Part shown: positions 45,846-57,639 of the stretch, piece by piece
Layout of the letters: each line of letters starts with the position of its first letter
Position numbering within the stretch: position 1 is the first letter of the stretch
Assembly (NCBI GenBank): GCA_022606425.2
Contig: JAHDVF020000734.1
Coordinates: 2,023,001-2,087,000, forward strand
Direction of reading: 5' to 3'
DNA length: 64,000 nucleotides
DNA from: Lepidostoma basale
Lineage: Eukaryota > Arthropoda > Insecta > Trichoptera > Lepidostomatidae
Program-made: the position numbers and the translations under genes
The notes under the pieces: model-generated
Told to the model about the DNA's origin: nothing
Databases searched by the model: none
Seen by the model: the letters and a program-made list of their open reading frames with translations, nothing else

Positions 45846-47555
45846 ATGGCGGCGCGGTCGTTCGTTGGAACGTGGGAAGTTAGTATGAATATATTTATTT
45901 AAATTTTCAAATAATTTGTGTTTCTTGCTTATCCAAGTACATCCAGTATTAGGGTTTTCTCTTTAAAATGAAAACTGCCCGTGAATTATTCCCAACTCCC
46001 GGATACACTCTGGCCTAGTTTGACAGATGACATTCATTTGACAGTTCCGATTGAATGGAGAAACTTCTCTATTTGATTGTGATGAATTTTCCATATAAAT
46101 ATTGAACATTAAATCCTGCACACGTTATACGTAATAATTACCGCGTTGTTTATATACCCAGGGGATTAAAAAGGTATATTTTCTTCTTGTCAGAATATCC
46201 GTTGGATGTTATGAGATGTTTTAGTTTATTTATACCATGTGAATACCTTTTTAAAATAGAGATTCAATTTCGCAAGTTATGGAACTTGCTAAATTTTAAC
46301 CGATGCAAATTTCCTTTAGACCTTTTACATAAATTCCTCAATATTCCTACAGACTTGGAAATTATATTTAATCGCTCGTGATCACATGGCTTATAATTGT
46401 TCTGATGTGTTTCGCAGGTTGAGACATGTATAATACACGGAAATTGTGGAGTGAAATCAGGTCTAGAAGGGTAAGCGTACAATATCCAAGGATGATAGAT
46501 GGAATGATGTTGGCAGGCTAGAAAATAATGTTTTCCTTGCTTCCTTTAGTACGAAGTTCGTTTTGGATGACACAGGTGACGTGACCTGGTGTCCAGAGAA
46601 CGAGGAGTCTACAGGAATTCCATTATTCTCTTGTGAGACATACGAAATCTACAACACCAACATTCACGGAGCAATCATACGATTTGGTGCATATGCCGAA
46701 CATATTATAGAGTTCCGGGTGAGCCAATAGCATCCACATATTTAGCCCTAATGAAAAGTAAGGTATTATTATTATTGGAGGTACTATTGTATTATTGGAT
46801 ACTTAGGCCGAACCGTGGGAGCCGGTGGACAGCCTGGTGCTGTCGTGCGACGGCTGGTGCGTGCTGCACTGCGTGCGCATCGTGAGCGACGAGGCGGACT
46901 GCAGTCCCGCCCATGATTTCAGCCTCCTCCCCGCCGTAGAGGATGGCTTCTTCTCTGACATGGTGATTGAAGCGGAGGATCACAAGCAGTTCCATGTGCA
47001 CTCGAGCGTGCTGGGTCTGCTGGGCACGGACATGGCATGGCTGGCCGACCCGCCGCCCCTGAGCGGGCTGCCCGAGCCCGTGCTGGGCTCCGTGCTGCAC
47101 TGGCTGTACGCCGAGTGCTTGCCCGCCGCCATGACGGAGGAGCTCGCGCTGCAGGTCGTGGCGGCCGTGCAGCAGTTCCCTTGCATGGCCCGGCTGGTGG
47201 ACCACTGCAACGATTACCTCCAGAACATGGCCTTGAAGCAACGTAAGCTCAGCACTGTAATGTGTTTTACATTCCTCACTGCTACTCATTTACTGAAAAT
47301 AATTTATTTACAACATACAGACACCTATTTTGTAACCTTATTTGTTATAATACATATAATAAATCTGTGATATTATATGTTTACAGAGATAGTGGACCTC
47401 GTGAGTGACATGCACGCGTGTGCCAACCAAATAATAGAGCACTTCAACACTCCGGGCGAGTGCCTGGGCTGCCAGCCTGCCCACTTGTGCCTGGTTGTCA
47501 AGCAGTCTGTGAGGGAGACCGCTGTTGGCAAGTCACCTCATCACCAACCATTGCT

Positions 47556-47609
<54 letters not shown>

Positions 47610-50600
47610 GCACACACACACATATTATACAATTTTCTTAAAAATCAAATCTTTCTTCCTACCATGTGAAAATTTGTATGAAAGTAAATTGACAATTGCA
47701 GCTATCATGAAGCTGCTTCTTCTGTGTGAGTTGTTCACAAAGCGGAAGGGTGAGCTCTCACGAGAGGAACGGCACGAGATCATTCGATACGCGCGTTCTC
47801 GGCTCCCAGTGTTCCTGGCGCAGCTGCGCCGTTTGCTGGAGTGCCTCACAATTACCTTCAGCTCCATGACGCATGCGCAAAGGCATGAGGTCGCTACCTA
47901 CATTGTTCCAGAGGTAATTCAAGGCAACCATGACTTCCATAATAATAATAATAATAATAATAAATTGGATGATTTATAGAGCGCCATTTTTATGAATTAA
48001 TCATCTCAAGGGCGCTTCCATATCATTATCCAAGTTTTATTACACAAAGACCAAACTTTTAATACATAGGTTTACTGTTATTGTATTACATTTAGTAATA
48101 GAATCCGAATCATTAGAGCGTATAATTGTATAGTGTGATGTTGTCTTTTGCAGATAGAAGCAATTCTCAGCACAATATCAGCGCTGATATTTGAGGTGAA
48201 GGTGGCGCTGGAGCAGATCATGCAGGCCCTGGAAGGCGGAGATGGGGAAACTTGGAAGGAAGGTCCCGGTGCCAGCGACGCTCTTGGCAAGTCACTCCGG
48301 GACGTGTTTCGTATCCGCGAGCTCTCCAAGCTAAAGAACTTTCACAAAAGGGTGGCCTTTAGTTTGATGCATCTCTTGTACAAAAAGTTTGTATACAGAT
48401 ATGTTTTACGTAACATAGTAATACTATTGAAATGAAGTATTTATTTTCAAAGTAATCCCTCTTCAGGGAAAGTTTTGCTGGTATGACGGACAGCAATAGG
48501 GTACGGTCTGTATCCCGCAACTTGGACCAGCTAGTGGAGGAGCTACCCGTGTTTTTCCATCGGCTGGAGGAAGTCACTCTAGCCATGGACGACCACCTGC
48601 AATGGCGGGAATTTAAGTTTTGTTTCAAAGTCGCAACAAGCAAAGTGGTGAGTCCTTCACGGCCTTAAACATCAGATCTCTCTTTTGGAATCTAGCTTCT
48701 TACTCGTACAATTAAGTAAAGTTAGTAATATTAATAAGAGTACGTTCTTCCAGTCTGGGATTCTGAATAAGCTTGTGATGCACCGCACCACCCTGCAGGA
48801 TGTCATCACACGGCTGTGCTCGCTGGTGCAGAGAGACGCCTTCAGCGCGGGCCTCGTGAGTCTCGGCTTGCTGGTGGCGGCGCCCGACCCTTCCTCTGCG
48901 CCGGCTGCCCCCGCTGCAACCGCCCCTCCTGACTCTTCCCAGCACAAGCCGCACGGATTTAAGGTTAACTTTCCATTACTTGTTGTCAAATAATTTGCTT
49001 TTTTTATTTCAAGTGTATTAATGATTTTTTTATGAATCAAAACACAGTTTCACTATTAAGTTTATTTTTCTCAAATTTTGAAAACCTAAGCTCAAATGTG
49101 TTTTAATTCATTGTATACTTCTCAAATAGGTTTTATATTATAACAACAAAATTTTCAATTTCAGTTGAATTTAGTAGATACCTTGATGAAACCGCCTCCA
49201 ATCTGCAATAGTAACCTGTCAAAGGCATCCGGAAGATTACTCAAATCCGAAAGGTTCGCAGACATGGTCTTTGAAATTCCAGTTCAGACTCCCATCCACG
49301 TGAATTCCAAGAATAACCTTGGCAATTCGACTACCAGCAAGTTCCTACCGACCAAAACAGTCCGTGAGTAGTACCCAGACTTGTATATTGATTTAATATA
49401 CCCTTTCTCAGAGGCTCGAGTATTAATCGTACATTCCCTCATGTAGATCTGTCGTCTGCCCCTGTGAAGGAGGAGGTGGCGCCAGATGGCGGCATGGCCG
49501 CAAGCGGAGGAGGCGCGGCGCAGGGCAGCGGCAGCGTGGTCATGAAGGCGCACCGCGTGGTGGTGGCTGCGCGCTGCGACTGGTTTCGAAGGGCGCTGCA
49601 GTCGGGAATGAAGGAAGCCATCCACAGGTGGGCACTGGCAGCCGTGCCGCTAGATAGCTGTGTCGTAGTATAGTGATCTAGGTGGGACATACATTGACGG
49701 TGGCGTGTGTGGCTGTCCTCAGGCGGATAGTGATTCATGATACGACGCCGGTGCTGTTCCGCAAGCTGCTGGGCTTCCTGTACACCGGGCGCCTGGAGAC
49801 GCGTGCCGCGGGCAGCGAGCAGCTGCTGGAGCTCCTGCAGCTGGGGGACCGCTACGGGCTGGAGGCCGTGAAGCGCACGGCCGAGGGCGCCCTTGCCGCA
49901 CGCCACCTGGACCGGGAGTCGGCATTCTACTATCTGCGCCTCGCCGACCACTACAGTGCTGCTTATCTTCGGGTTCGTTCTCAATCTCCTCGCACTGTTT
50001 ATGGCACACAATAATTTTTTTATTTTGCATAATCTACTGTGATAAGCTGTCGGCTGGTTGCAGGAGGCGAGTGTTCGCTACATCGTGACGCGCCAAGGGT
50101 TGCTGGGCAGCGAGCAGTTTGGGGAGCTGCCGCGTGCTCTGCAGGCAGAGGTGTTGGGCTCCGCAGCCCCTCCTCTGGGGCCTGCGGTGGGGGCGGGGGG
50201 CGGCACCCGGCGCTGGGCTGACAGTCTCCCGCACGAGGCGCTGCAGGCGCTGCTGGATGCCACCACCCTGGACGATGTATGCTCTACCCTTACACTACCC
50301 CTTCTATTATCGCACATACCTGTCATATAATATTATAATACTGACATATTATAATCCCAATCTTACGGAAGAAGAATCTATCACAAATGGACCCTCGATG
50401 AGTGGATTCTCTATCAACATTCTTTATGAACGGTTTTGCCGGATGTCTGAAAGACCCATCACTATTTACTTTTTACAAGTGATAGAGGGTGCTATGTCTA
50501 TGGTGTGTGGTGGTCTGTTTTCTTTCAATTGCCTGGCGTTATCTCTCTAGTTGTCCACAGTAGAAGTGAGAATCAATCGTCTGACCAACTGGAAGTAACT

Positions 50601-51464
50601 CATGGTGGACGATTCCTTTCCAGTCCCACCACACACACAGCATCACCTTTTTTGGCGTCAATCCTGGCTTCCCATCCCTTGTCTACGATCTTTGACACTT
50701 CCGATTGTCTTACGTGATCCATTTTTCATCACTGGTTATGACACGTTGGCTTGATTTTATTGCATTTCAGCAGCGCATTGCAGATGTTAATTCAGTCTCG
50801 TTCAACTCATGAGGATCCCATATATCGAGCTTCCTATTGTAGTCAGCTTTGTGTAAATGGTTCAAAGCAGTTTTGTGGTCAATGCGTATTGCTGATATGC
50901 TTATCTTGCCGGATTTTTTCAATAATCTCATTAGCTTTTTCAGTGATTGAACGACCAGAGTGTGACTCATCTTTCACATCAAAATTACCAGAACGAAAGC
51001 TATTAATGATTATGGAATTCAGTTGGATTATTCATAAGTATTATGACGAGTGTGCGTGTCATGGTGTGTGAATGTAGAAGAGGCATGATGATAAGTTAAG
51101 TTCGTTTAGTTTTCAAGCCTTGCTAGAAAGAATGTCACCTGGCCGATGTCATCATTGTCGAGATATTTTTTGGAACGAATTAATAAATAAATCATTTTGA
51201 AACGAATGTGGTGGCCTACTGATGAATTTTTTATTTATTTATAAAAATCTCTTTTAGGGATCCAATTCAGAGTGCAGCAGTGTGGAGGAGATGTCCATCG
51301 ACAGAACTCGCCTCAGTGATTGCTTGGCTCGTCTGCGGGACGTCCTCGGACCGCACGTTCCTCTCGATGAGCTCAATAGGATAGCCATGGCTGCCGATTG
51401 TGACGCTAATAGAGCTGTTAACTTTTATTACTCTCAGTCCCGCAGTTCCGCAGATGAATCATGA
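45846..51464 (+). CDS. Two-BTB-domain protein with UBA-like C-terminus (14 exons)
   Basis: Coding exons: 45846-45878, 46418-46470, 46550-46718, 46807-47242, 47387-47508, about 47713-47913, 48154-48386, 48467-48647, 48754-48963, 49165-49363, 49447-49627, 49723-49972, 50064-50276, 51258-51464. They total 895 codons plus stop, with AG/GT borders and matching phases. The acceptor of exon 6 is uncertain: the better-looking TTGCAG at 47701 would break the frame. The protein starts MAARSFVGTWEVETCIIHGN. Residues about 133-225 form a first BTB/POZ domain (FFSDMVIEAEDHKQFHVHSS). A helical middle part follows (272-500). Residues 575-735 form a second BTB with a linker insertion (RFADMVFEI .. MKAHRVVVAARCDWFRRALQ .. 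LLGFLYTGRLE). The end (844-887, LDELNRIAMAADCDANRAVN then FYY) looks like a UBA-type helix bundle. BTB proteins commonly dimerise and serve as cullin-3 substrate adaptors; whether this one does is inference. I cannot name the orthologue. Confidence 0.85.
47559..47622. repeat. (CA)n microsatellite in intron 5
   Basis: About 30 CA units with two CG interruptions, inside the intron between exons 5 and 6 of the BTB gene. Confidence 0.97.
47939..47962. repeat. (ATA)n microsatellite in intron 6
   Basis: Eight trinucleotide units just after the donor of exon 6. Confidence 0.95.
50340..51010 (-). pseudogene. mariner relic inside intron 13 of the BTB gene
   Basis: The minus strand at 50970-50767 encodes the second N-terminal helix-turn-helix (SGKISISAIRIDHKTALNHL, then DIWDPHELNE). 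Further left, frameshifted, is CCVCGGTGKES, the counterpart of the usual CVWWDWKG block, preceded by PVMKNGS near the DEKW position. It lies opposite to the host gene and explains much of the unusually long intron. The subfamily differs from the copies at 24.8 and 28.8 kb. Confidence 0.75.
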
Positions 51465-53880
51465 GCCGGGGCACATCAAGTCACCTCGGATAATAAGGAT
51501 TAACCCTTCTTACTACCTTATTACCTTCTTATATCTTTATGGGTTTTTCTCCATTTAAAGTATTTGTGATTTAATGTAAGTTATTATATAACGCATTATA
51601 TATTATATTAAGATTTACATTTTGGCAACATATTTCCTCTACCATCCAGTAGTAGTGCAGTACTGTCTTGCAGCATGATTATTTGGGTGTTATAAGTAGT
51701 TTAATTGGCTAAACCTGATTGAATTAAAACACTTTGTCAGTTGAGCTCAGTCTATTGATAATTGTAATTTTAATATATAACCCAATTTATATAAAAGTTG
51801 ATTGAATTATTTGTTTATTCTGACATTTGATTTACATATTAAAATGCCATTTTCACTTTAATATGCAGATTTTGTGTATGCCAAGTGACATGGAATCATC
51901 TTCCCAATGAGTATTGTTATTTGGATAGAATAGCCGCTCCATGGCGACTCCCTCCTCCAGGTACCAAAGTAAGCCGTGTGATTTCTACTGCTAACATTAT
52001 TTTTATTGGTGAGAAGATATTGTTAACTGATTGTTATCTTGTTATTAAAATTTTAATATAAAAAATTGTATGTATTGTGTAAAATGAATACTTGCCTAAA
52101 TATGTACTATCTATGTTTATTTGTATTTCTGGATGCAGGAATGTTTTGTGTTAATGTGACGAGTTGCCTGCTATCGCCATCACTTGTGATGTGTTTTGAT
52201 ACTTCGGGGAACATTTCATTTGTTCTGTACTGACGGTTCTACTTGTAGGTTACACTTTTGGAGTATGTTTTTAATTTGTCACACCTTTCTGTCAAATATA
52301 ATATATTTCTCATATTTATTAGGGGCAAACATTTTAATGAAAAGGGGTCAGTAAGTTCCCAATAGGTAATTTTCTATGGAATTGTACAAAACTTATTTGT
52401 AACCTTGTTATGCACACTTCGTCCTTGTAATACAAAATTATTTTATATTTCAACATTTCTGTTGAGTTTGATACATTTGTTTCAATAATTGTGGTGAAAC
52501 GTTGTGGTTCGAGTCAAATTCTGATGGTTGTTCAATATTTTATTGTTGAAACGGAAGATGCGTAGTCGGTTGATGAGCTGTTGAACACAAATTGATTGAT
52601 ATAATCTTGCTGGAAATTTGATTACAAACATATTAGTGGCGCCATCTCTTGCTGAGGCCTGGTACTTGGTATACAACCCTAGTATGATACAAAGGTCCTA
52701 AATAATTGTGTTTTTAATTTAGAAGATGTTTTGTACTTAACAGTATTTAGAATAACTAGAAAGTCAATATGTACCTATCCTTAGAATATTAAAGTCTGCA
52801 CACCTGGCATACAATACATAGTTAAGACAAGAGTTCACTTATCACCCCAAATGTAAGAAGCTGACTTTCTGTTGATCGTATTGATAAGATTGTGTTGCCT
52901 TATTAGGCCTCTGGCGGGCAGATTCAGCATGAACACAGTTTACAAGTTAATTAAGTCATGCAGATCATGCATTCCTCTACATATTTTCTTAAATCAAAGA
53001 ATTAAACTGAACTCTGAAAGGGATGAACTCCTCTGGTGCCGAGGTGAGCAGAATGTCGGTAAGGCGAAAAGGAAATTTCTGGAGCAGGTGGATGAACTTA
53101 TATATTTGGAATGAAAGTGAAGCTCGGAATAGGCAAAAGATGGTTGAAAGTAGACAAAATGCTGTAGAAATGAGATTATGGCAGCGGAGGAGTCTATTGT
53201 GCATGATAGGCTCTATGGATGTTGAGGATGCTAGAAAAGAGTGAAGAGAAAAGCAGTTATCTACTCTACTCTCTCTGTTGACCGTGTGTACCGTACATTG
53301 TAAACAATATGATGGTTTGTTCAGAACATAAAACTGAAAGCATTCTTTACTGCAAACTTCATCAAGAGATAATTTAAAACACTCGCACCACTATAGAGCC
53401 AACAAATTTCCCAGTAGCCCGTAGTCGCACCAAGTTGTCAATTGTTCAATTTGGTTCTACATTTCCAGTTATTTTAATTGGTCGGTAATAAAATAGGTAT
53501 CATTGGATGAATGATATAATGATAGCATGTCACCTAATCAATGGAATATGTTTTAGGCGCTAATTATTTCATAGAAAGTAAATCAAAATTATTATCCCAC
53601 TTTCAATTAGACATATCCGTTTGATTCTGGGATTTTTTACAAAGTAAAATGCAAACTTTGGTTGGAAGTTTTCTTTATTTTTCTAGTATAATAACTATTC
53701 ATCTTAATAAAGTTTTATTGTTCCACATTCATGTTGTATTTTCATTTCAATAGAAGATATTCCCCTTTAAAAAAAATGCATGTTAATAATAAATAATAAT
53801 AAAAAAAGTTAACCACCGATAAAATATGACTGTTTTAATATCACTAAATCTAATGAATTACTTTAGTTACTCAAAATGCT
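51465..53880. other. 3' UTR and downstream sequence of the BTB gene
   Basis: AT-rich, with several possible polyadenylation signals, such as AATAAAG at 53707, and none obviously favoured. Small frames at 52872-53244 carry no clear motif. No other gene recognised. Confidence 0.45.
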
Positions 53881-53889
53881 GTTATCTAA

Positions 53890-54290
53890 CTTTCCAAATT
53901 GGCGGAAAGAACATCGGGAATATCAATCCTGCACCGCAGATTCACAAGGATACAGCGCCTGTACAGTGATAAAGGGATACTGTTATATTATATCTGCACT
54001 ACGATCTACCTACAAGTTCTGCCGCAATTAGATGGCCTATCATTAAAGAGAGTGAGGGTGGGACAGATGTGTACAATGGGCTATGGAGAGACACATGCTT
54101 AACATAAGTCAGAGGGAAAAAATACCCAATACCGATATCAGATGCTGAACAAAGTGGAAATGGGCAGGACATGTCGCTAGACAGAGAACAGAAACCACGA
54201 GAGACCCCAAAAATGGATGGGCTAACGACCCATTTCCAGTCGGGGAAAGAAGATTGAATCACACAGGATATATATCCAAAAATATTTTTT
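53890..54290 (+). pseudogene. RTE LINE C-terminal fragment, decayed
   Basis: The plus strand preserves MERHMLNISQREKIPNTDI and KWKWAGHVARQRTETTRDP in nearby frames, corresponding to QRAMERAMFGITLRDR and LKWGWAGHVCRR of the RTE copy at 5526-5964. Several frameshifts; an old copy. Confidence 0.6.
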
Positions 54291-54296
54291 CAGCAT

Positions 54297-55854
54297 GCAA
54301 GTTGTAAAAAGCTACTGCCAGGGACTTCTAAAATATGATCTTGGCTGGTAGCGGAAATAATAATTGGAAGCCTGTCAACCTTCTCTTGGCCTAGCCTGGA
54401 AGCAGCCTCCCATCCCAGTGGATAGTAGCAAGCACTAACTAAAAATGCTACCACTTGCTACCACTTCATTTGGAAGACAACGTAATACTGTCTATGTTTA
54501 AGCGCTATGGTCTGTTTTCCCAACAACCAGAACTAGGTCCACTTCTTTTCTCAATCTTCATAAACGATGTCACGAAAGCAATACACTTCTCGCGATTTCT
54601 TTTATTTGCAGACCTAAAACTTTTCTTAAAAATAACAACATTGGAGGACTGTATGAGTTTGCAATCCGATATTGACAGGATTGTTGACTGGAGCAAGTGC
54701 AACCAGATTTACTTCAACATATCGAAATGTGTTATAATGTCATTTTCTAGGGCACACTACATTACATATCATCGATATTCCATGAGTAATGAAAGCCTCA
54801 AACGTGTATCTACTGTCAGAGATCTTGGGATAATTTACGAAAGTCGATTAACATTTTGTGCTCAGATCAAGAAGGTATGTGACGTTTCGTTAAAGATGCT
54901 GGGTTTTGTTTTTCGAACTGTTAGGGTTTTCAGAGATACCCGGGTCCTTAGAACTCTGTATAACTCCTTAGTCAGAAGCAGAATCGAGGGAGGTGCCGTG
55001 ATATGGAGTCCTCATGAGGCTCAGTATTCTCTAATATTGGAGAGGGTTCAAAAGAAATTCTTGAGAGCCCTCTACATGAGAGAGTACGGGGTATATCCTT
55101 GGCTCTATCCAACAGCATTTCTCTTGGGTATGCTGGGGGTATAACTCCCTCGGACTGAGGAGGGAAGGATTACTGTCAACACATTTTTTCAAACTGATTC
55201 GGGGCTCTATTGAGAATTTCTATGTTCTGGAGCAAATAGGTATTTTTGTTCCTGATAACTACCTACGACAGCGTTGTTCTTTGCTCCGTCACGCAGAACC
55301 AACCTGCCTTTGGTGATGCCAGTAGGAAGAGCAATTCGGATGCTGAATCTAATCATCTCGGATTTGGACATTTTCAGTGTCAGTGAGGCAGTATTCATAA
55401 AAAAAATATTGTAAATTCTGGAAAGAGCCTCACTGACATCGATATATTTGGATTACTTCTGATATGTAGGATTTTTTGGTCTCATGTTGTTTTATCTTAT
55501 CTTTGTAACACCGTTTTGTGTCCAAATGAGTCGCCTAAATGTTTTATTGTTTGTAATGTCTCATTTGTGTATCATGTATAAATAAATAAATAACTGCGAC
55601 GCCGCGTGTACTATACCCCCTATCGTGAATCATATATGCTGTTGGGTTTTAGTATAGTGATTTAATGTATATTTGATATTATTAAGTTTGTTAACGTGCA
55701 TTAAATTAAATTTATTTTTTATCTTAAATTTGTGAAAAAACTACTGTTACCACTTAGAATTATGCGAATGACCAAATTTTTTCTGGCGTTAGTTTTAGAC
55801 CAGTTAGAAAAAACAGAGAGGGTGAGATATAAAAAAAAATAAAGGCCACCCTAA
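54297..55854. mobile_element. TTAGGGTGGCC element, copy 2 (left-truncated, interrupted)
   Basis: 54297-54530 matches 42105-42310 (GTAAAAAGCTACTGCCA, AAAATATGATCTTG, CATTTGGAAGACA, CTGTTTTCCC). 55595-55854 matches 42320-42492 (TATCGTGAAT, GTGCTGTTGGGTT, AGTTTTAGACCA, GGTGAGA), ending GGCCACCCTAA at 55854. A LINE lies between the two parts. The left inverted end is absent. Confidence 0.75.
54530..55595 (+). pseudogene. 5'-truncated jockey-like LINE with open RT frame
   Basis: Frame 54455-55144 (the LINE part from about 54533) reads LGPLLFSIFINDVTKAIHFS, then FLLFADLKLFLKITTLEDC (the catalytic FADD is FADL), CVIMSFSRAHYITYH, VSTVRDLGIIYESRLTF, then SLKMLGFVFRTVRVFRD and [20 protein letters not shown]. 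It ends YPWLYPTAFLLGMLGV and stop. The 3' UTR of about 450 bp ends in AATAAATAAATAA at 55582. The two relics at 831-1540 (minus) and 30840-31880 belong to the same family. The loss of the second Asp of the active site makes it inactive. Confidence 0.85.
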
Positions 55855-55974
55855 TGTACATCTGCATACACCCTATGTGCTTCTCGTAATAAATGCCAAA
55901 TCATTTTAATTTGGTTTGTCAATTACACACATCCAATTCCCGGACGAACCGTGGTTTAATATGAATCTAGGGCA

Positions 55975-56280
55975 TTGATAGAGGTTGATGAAGAAGGCGT
56001 AGATACAAAAGTGTACGTATGTAGATTCTTCTACCATGTGGGTTCCCGCGGAGTCGAAGGATACTATACTAAATACATGAGATTAATGTTTCAAGCTAAC
56101 ATCTTAATCACAAGGGAATTTTTAAATAAAAAAACTCCTAAGTATGAACATGGAACCTATCATGCGAGTCCTTCCTTATATACCTACTGCCATTTCGAGA
56201 CGACGTCGGTCTTCCCTACAGCAGAATCTTTAAAAAGGAAATGTAATTTATTTAAAATTAATGAACATGAAGATTTTTAA
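55975..56280 (+). other. Unassigned open frame, 101 codons
   Basis: MIEVDEEGVDTKVYVCRFFY opens a frame of normal amino-acid composition that ends NEHEDF and stop. No domain recognised and no flanking splice or repeat clue. It could be chance, a transposon relic or a small exon. Confidence 0.2.
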
Positions 56281-56289
56281 CATTGTTAT

Positions 56290-57020
56290 TTGATTGAAAT
56301 TTTGGTACTTTACAAATAGGTACAAAAATTTATAGTATGAAAAAAATTATAGTATTTACCTGGCCGTAAGTACCATAAACAATTTTTCCAATAACGAGAT
56401 TTATGGGGCCGTATGTACCGTCTTGTTACGAATTAATTGCTGTCACGGGGTGAAAAATGAAAATTCCCCTCACTCTCGATCTCGAAGCAACTCCTCACAA
56501 CGTGTTGCCCAGTGTTTATCCGCTAATGTAATTATTATTATGTTAATTGAGATTGCTCCGGGATGTACTCGTATAGTGATATGAGATTGAAACCAATATT
56601 TACTATTTACAATTATATTTAATGACACAAAATAATGAAACAAGCTTACTTATGAACTAAAGAGGACTTACATGCTGTTCGTTGGCCAACAAATTAAAAC
56701 TAACGTAACTAACGAAGGCGGCGATCGGCGGCGAGGACCGACGCTGACGGAAGCCGGCGCGGCGGCGGGTTGGCCAGCACGAGGACTGCCAGAGGCTGCA
56801 CGGCACAGAAGGATACCCGGCGTCCACTTCTATCTCCCGGGCTGAGGGGCATCACGCAGATGATGGACCGCGGAGGGCACGAGTCTTCTTCACAGCGACA
56901 GCGGTGGCCAGGATCAAGCCCCAATGGTGATTAGCTGGCGCCATGCGGCACGTATCGCGAACTTTTGAGATTATCTCCCCGAAGTCTGGTATAACACTTC
57001 GCGATCTTTTTAGAATATGT
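56290..57020. other. Unassigned spacer with a GC-rich patch
   Basis: A GC-rich stretch at 56720-56900 precedes the Transib target site. Overlapping minus-strand frames there show no motif. Confidence 0.4.
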
Positions 57021-57639
57021 CCCCGGCGCACTATGGGGCAGGATTCAGATTTCTCATACAATAACCCAAAAAATAAAAATTATGATTCATTAAACGCTTT
57101 GTTATTATATGATGACTCAGATATATTTAGCATATGACCACGAGCAGATAGACAAGCTAGACTTTGTACGTTCGCTCTAGCACCCCTCAATCGGAGCCGA
57201 TTACTCGTAGAGATTACACGTCCGTTATTTCAAGTCAGCGCAACACCTAGTTTCTAACATTTCTTTAGTTGTATTATTGATAAAAAATTTAAAGTTTTAG
57301 TATGGAACCTTACACGTCAGGTATGTATACTCTTTTTCGAGTTAAATTAATTGTAATTACGGCTTGTTTTAAATGTAAAAAAATTAAACCGATTTCGCAT
57401 TAAAATGATACAGGTTTTTGTAATATTAAAAAAACATTTAGAGATTTAGTATAGAGTCCCGATGAATTCCGCAAGTATTTTAATTGATTTATAATAAGTA
57501 ATTGTTGTACTTTATTGATATGATGTTATTTTTTGCCACTTTTTGCACCTTTTTATAATAACAGCACATTTCGAATAACCAAAAATGGGAAAAAAATACA
57601 CCAATTTTGTATCTTATTCTGTTTTTCTTTTTCTCACAT

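Noticed and set aside
46187..46381. 64-codon frame as an extra exon of the BTB gene
   Set aside because: It lies in intron 1, and including it breaks the phase between exons 1 and 2, which join perfectly without it.
47377..47979. 200-codon single frame
   Set aside because: It runs through an intron with a (CA)n tract; only its ends correspond to exons 5 and 6.
53023..53244. 73-codon basic protein
   Set aside because: No motif; lies in the AT-rich region 3' of the BTB gene.
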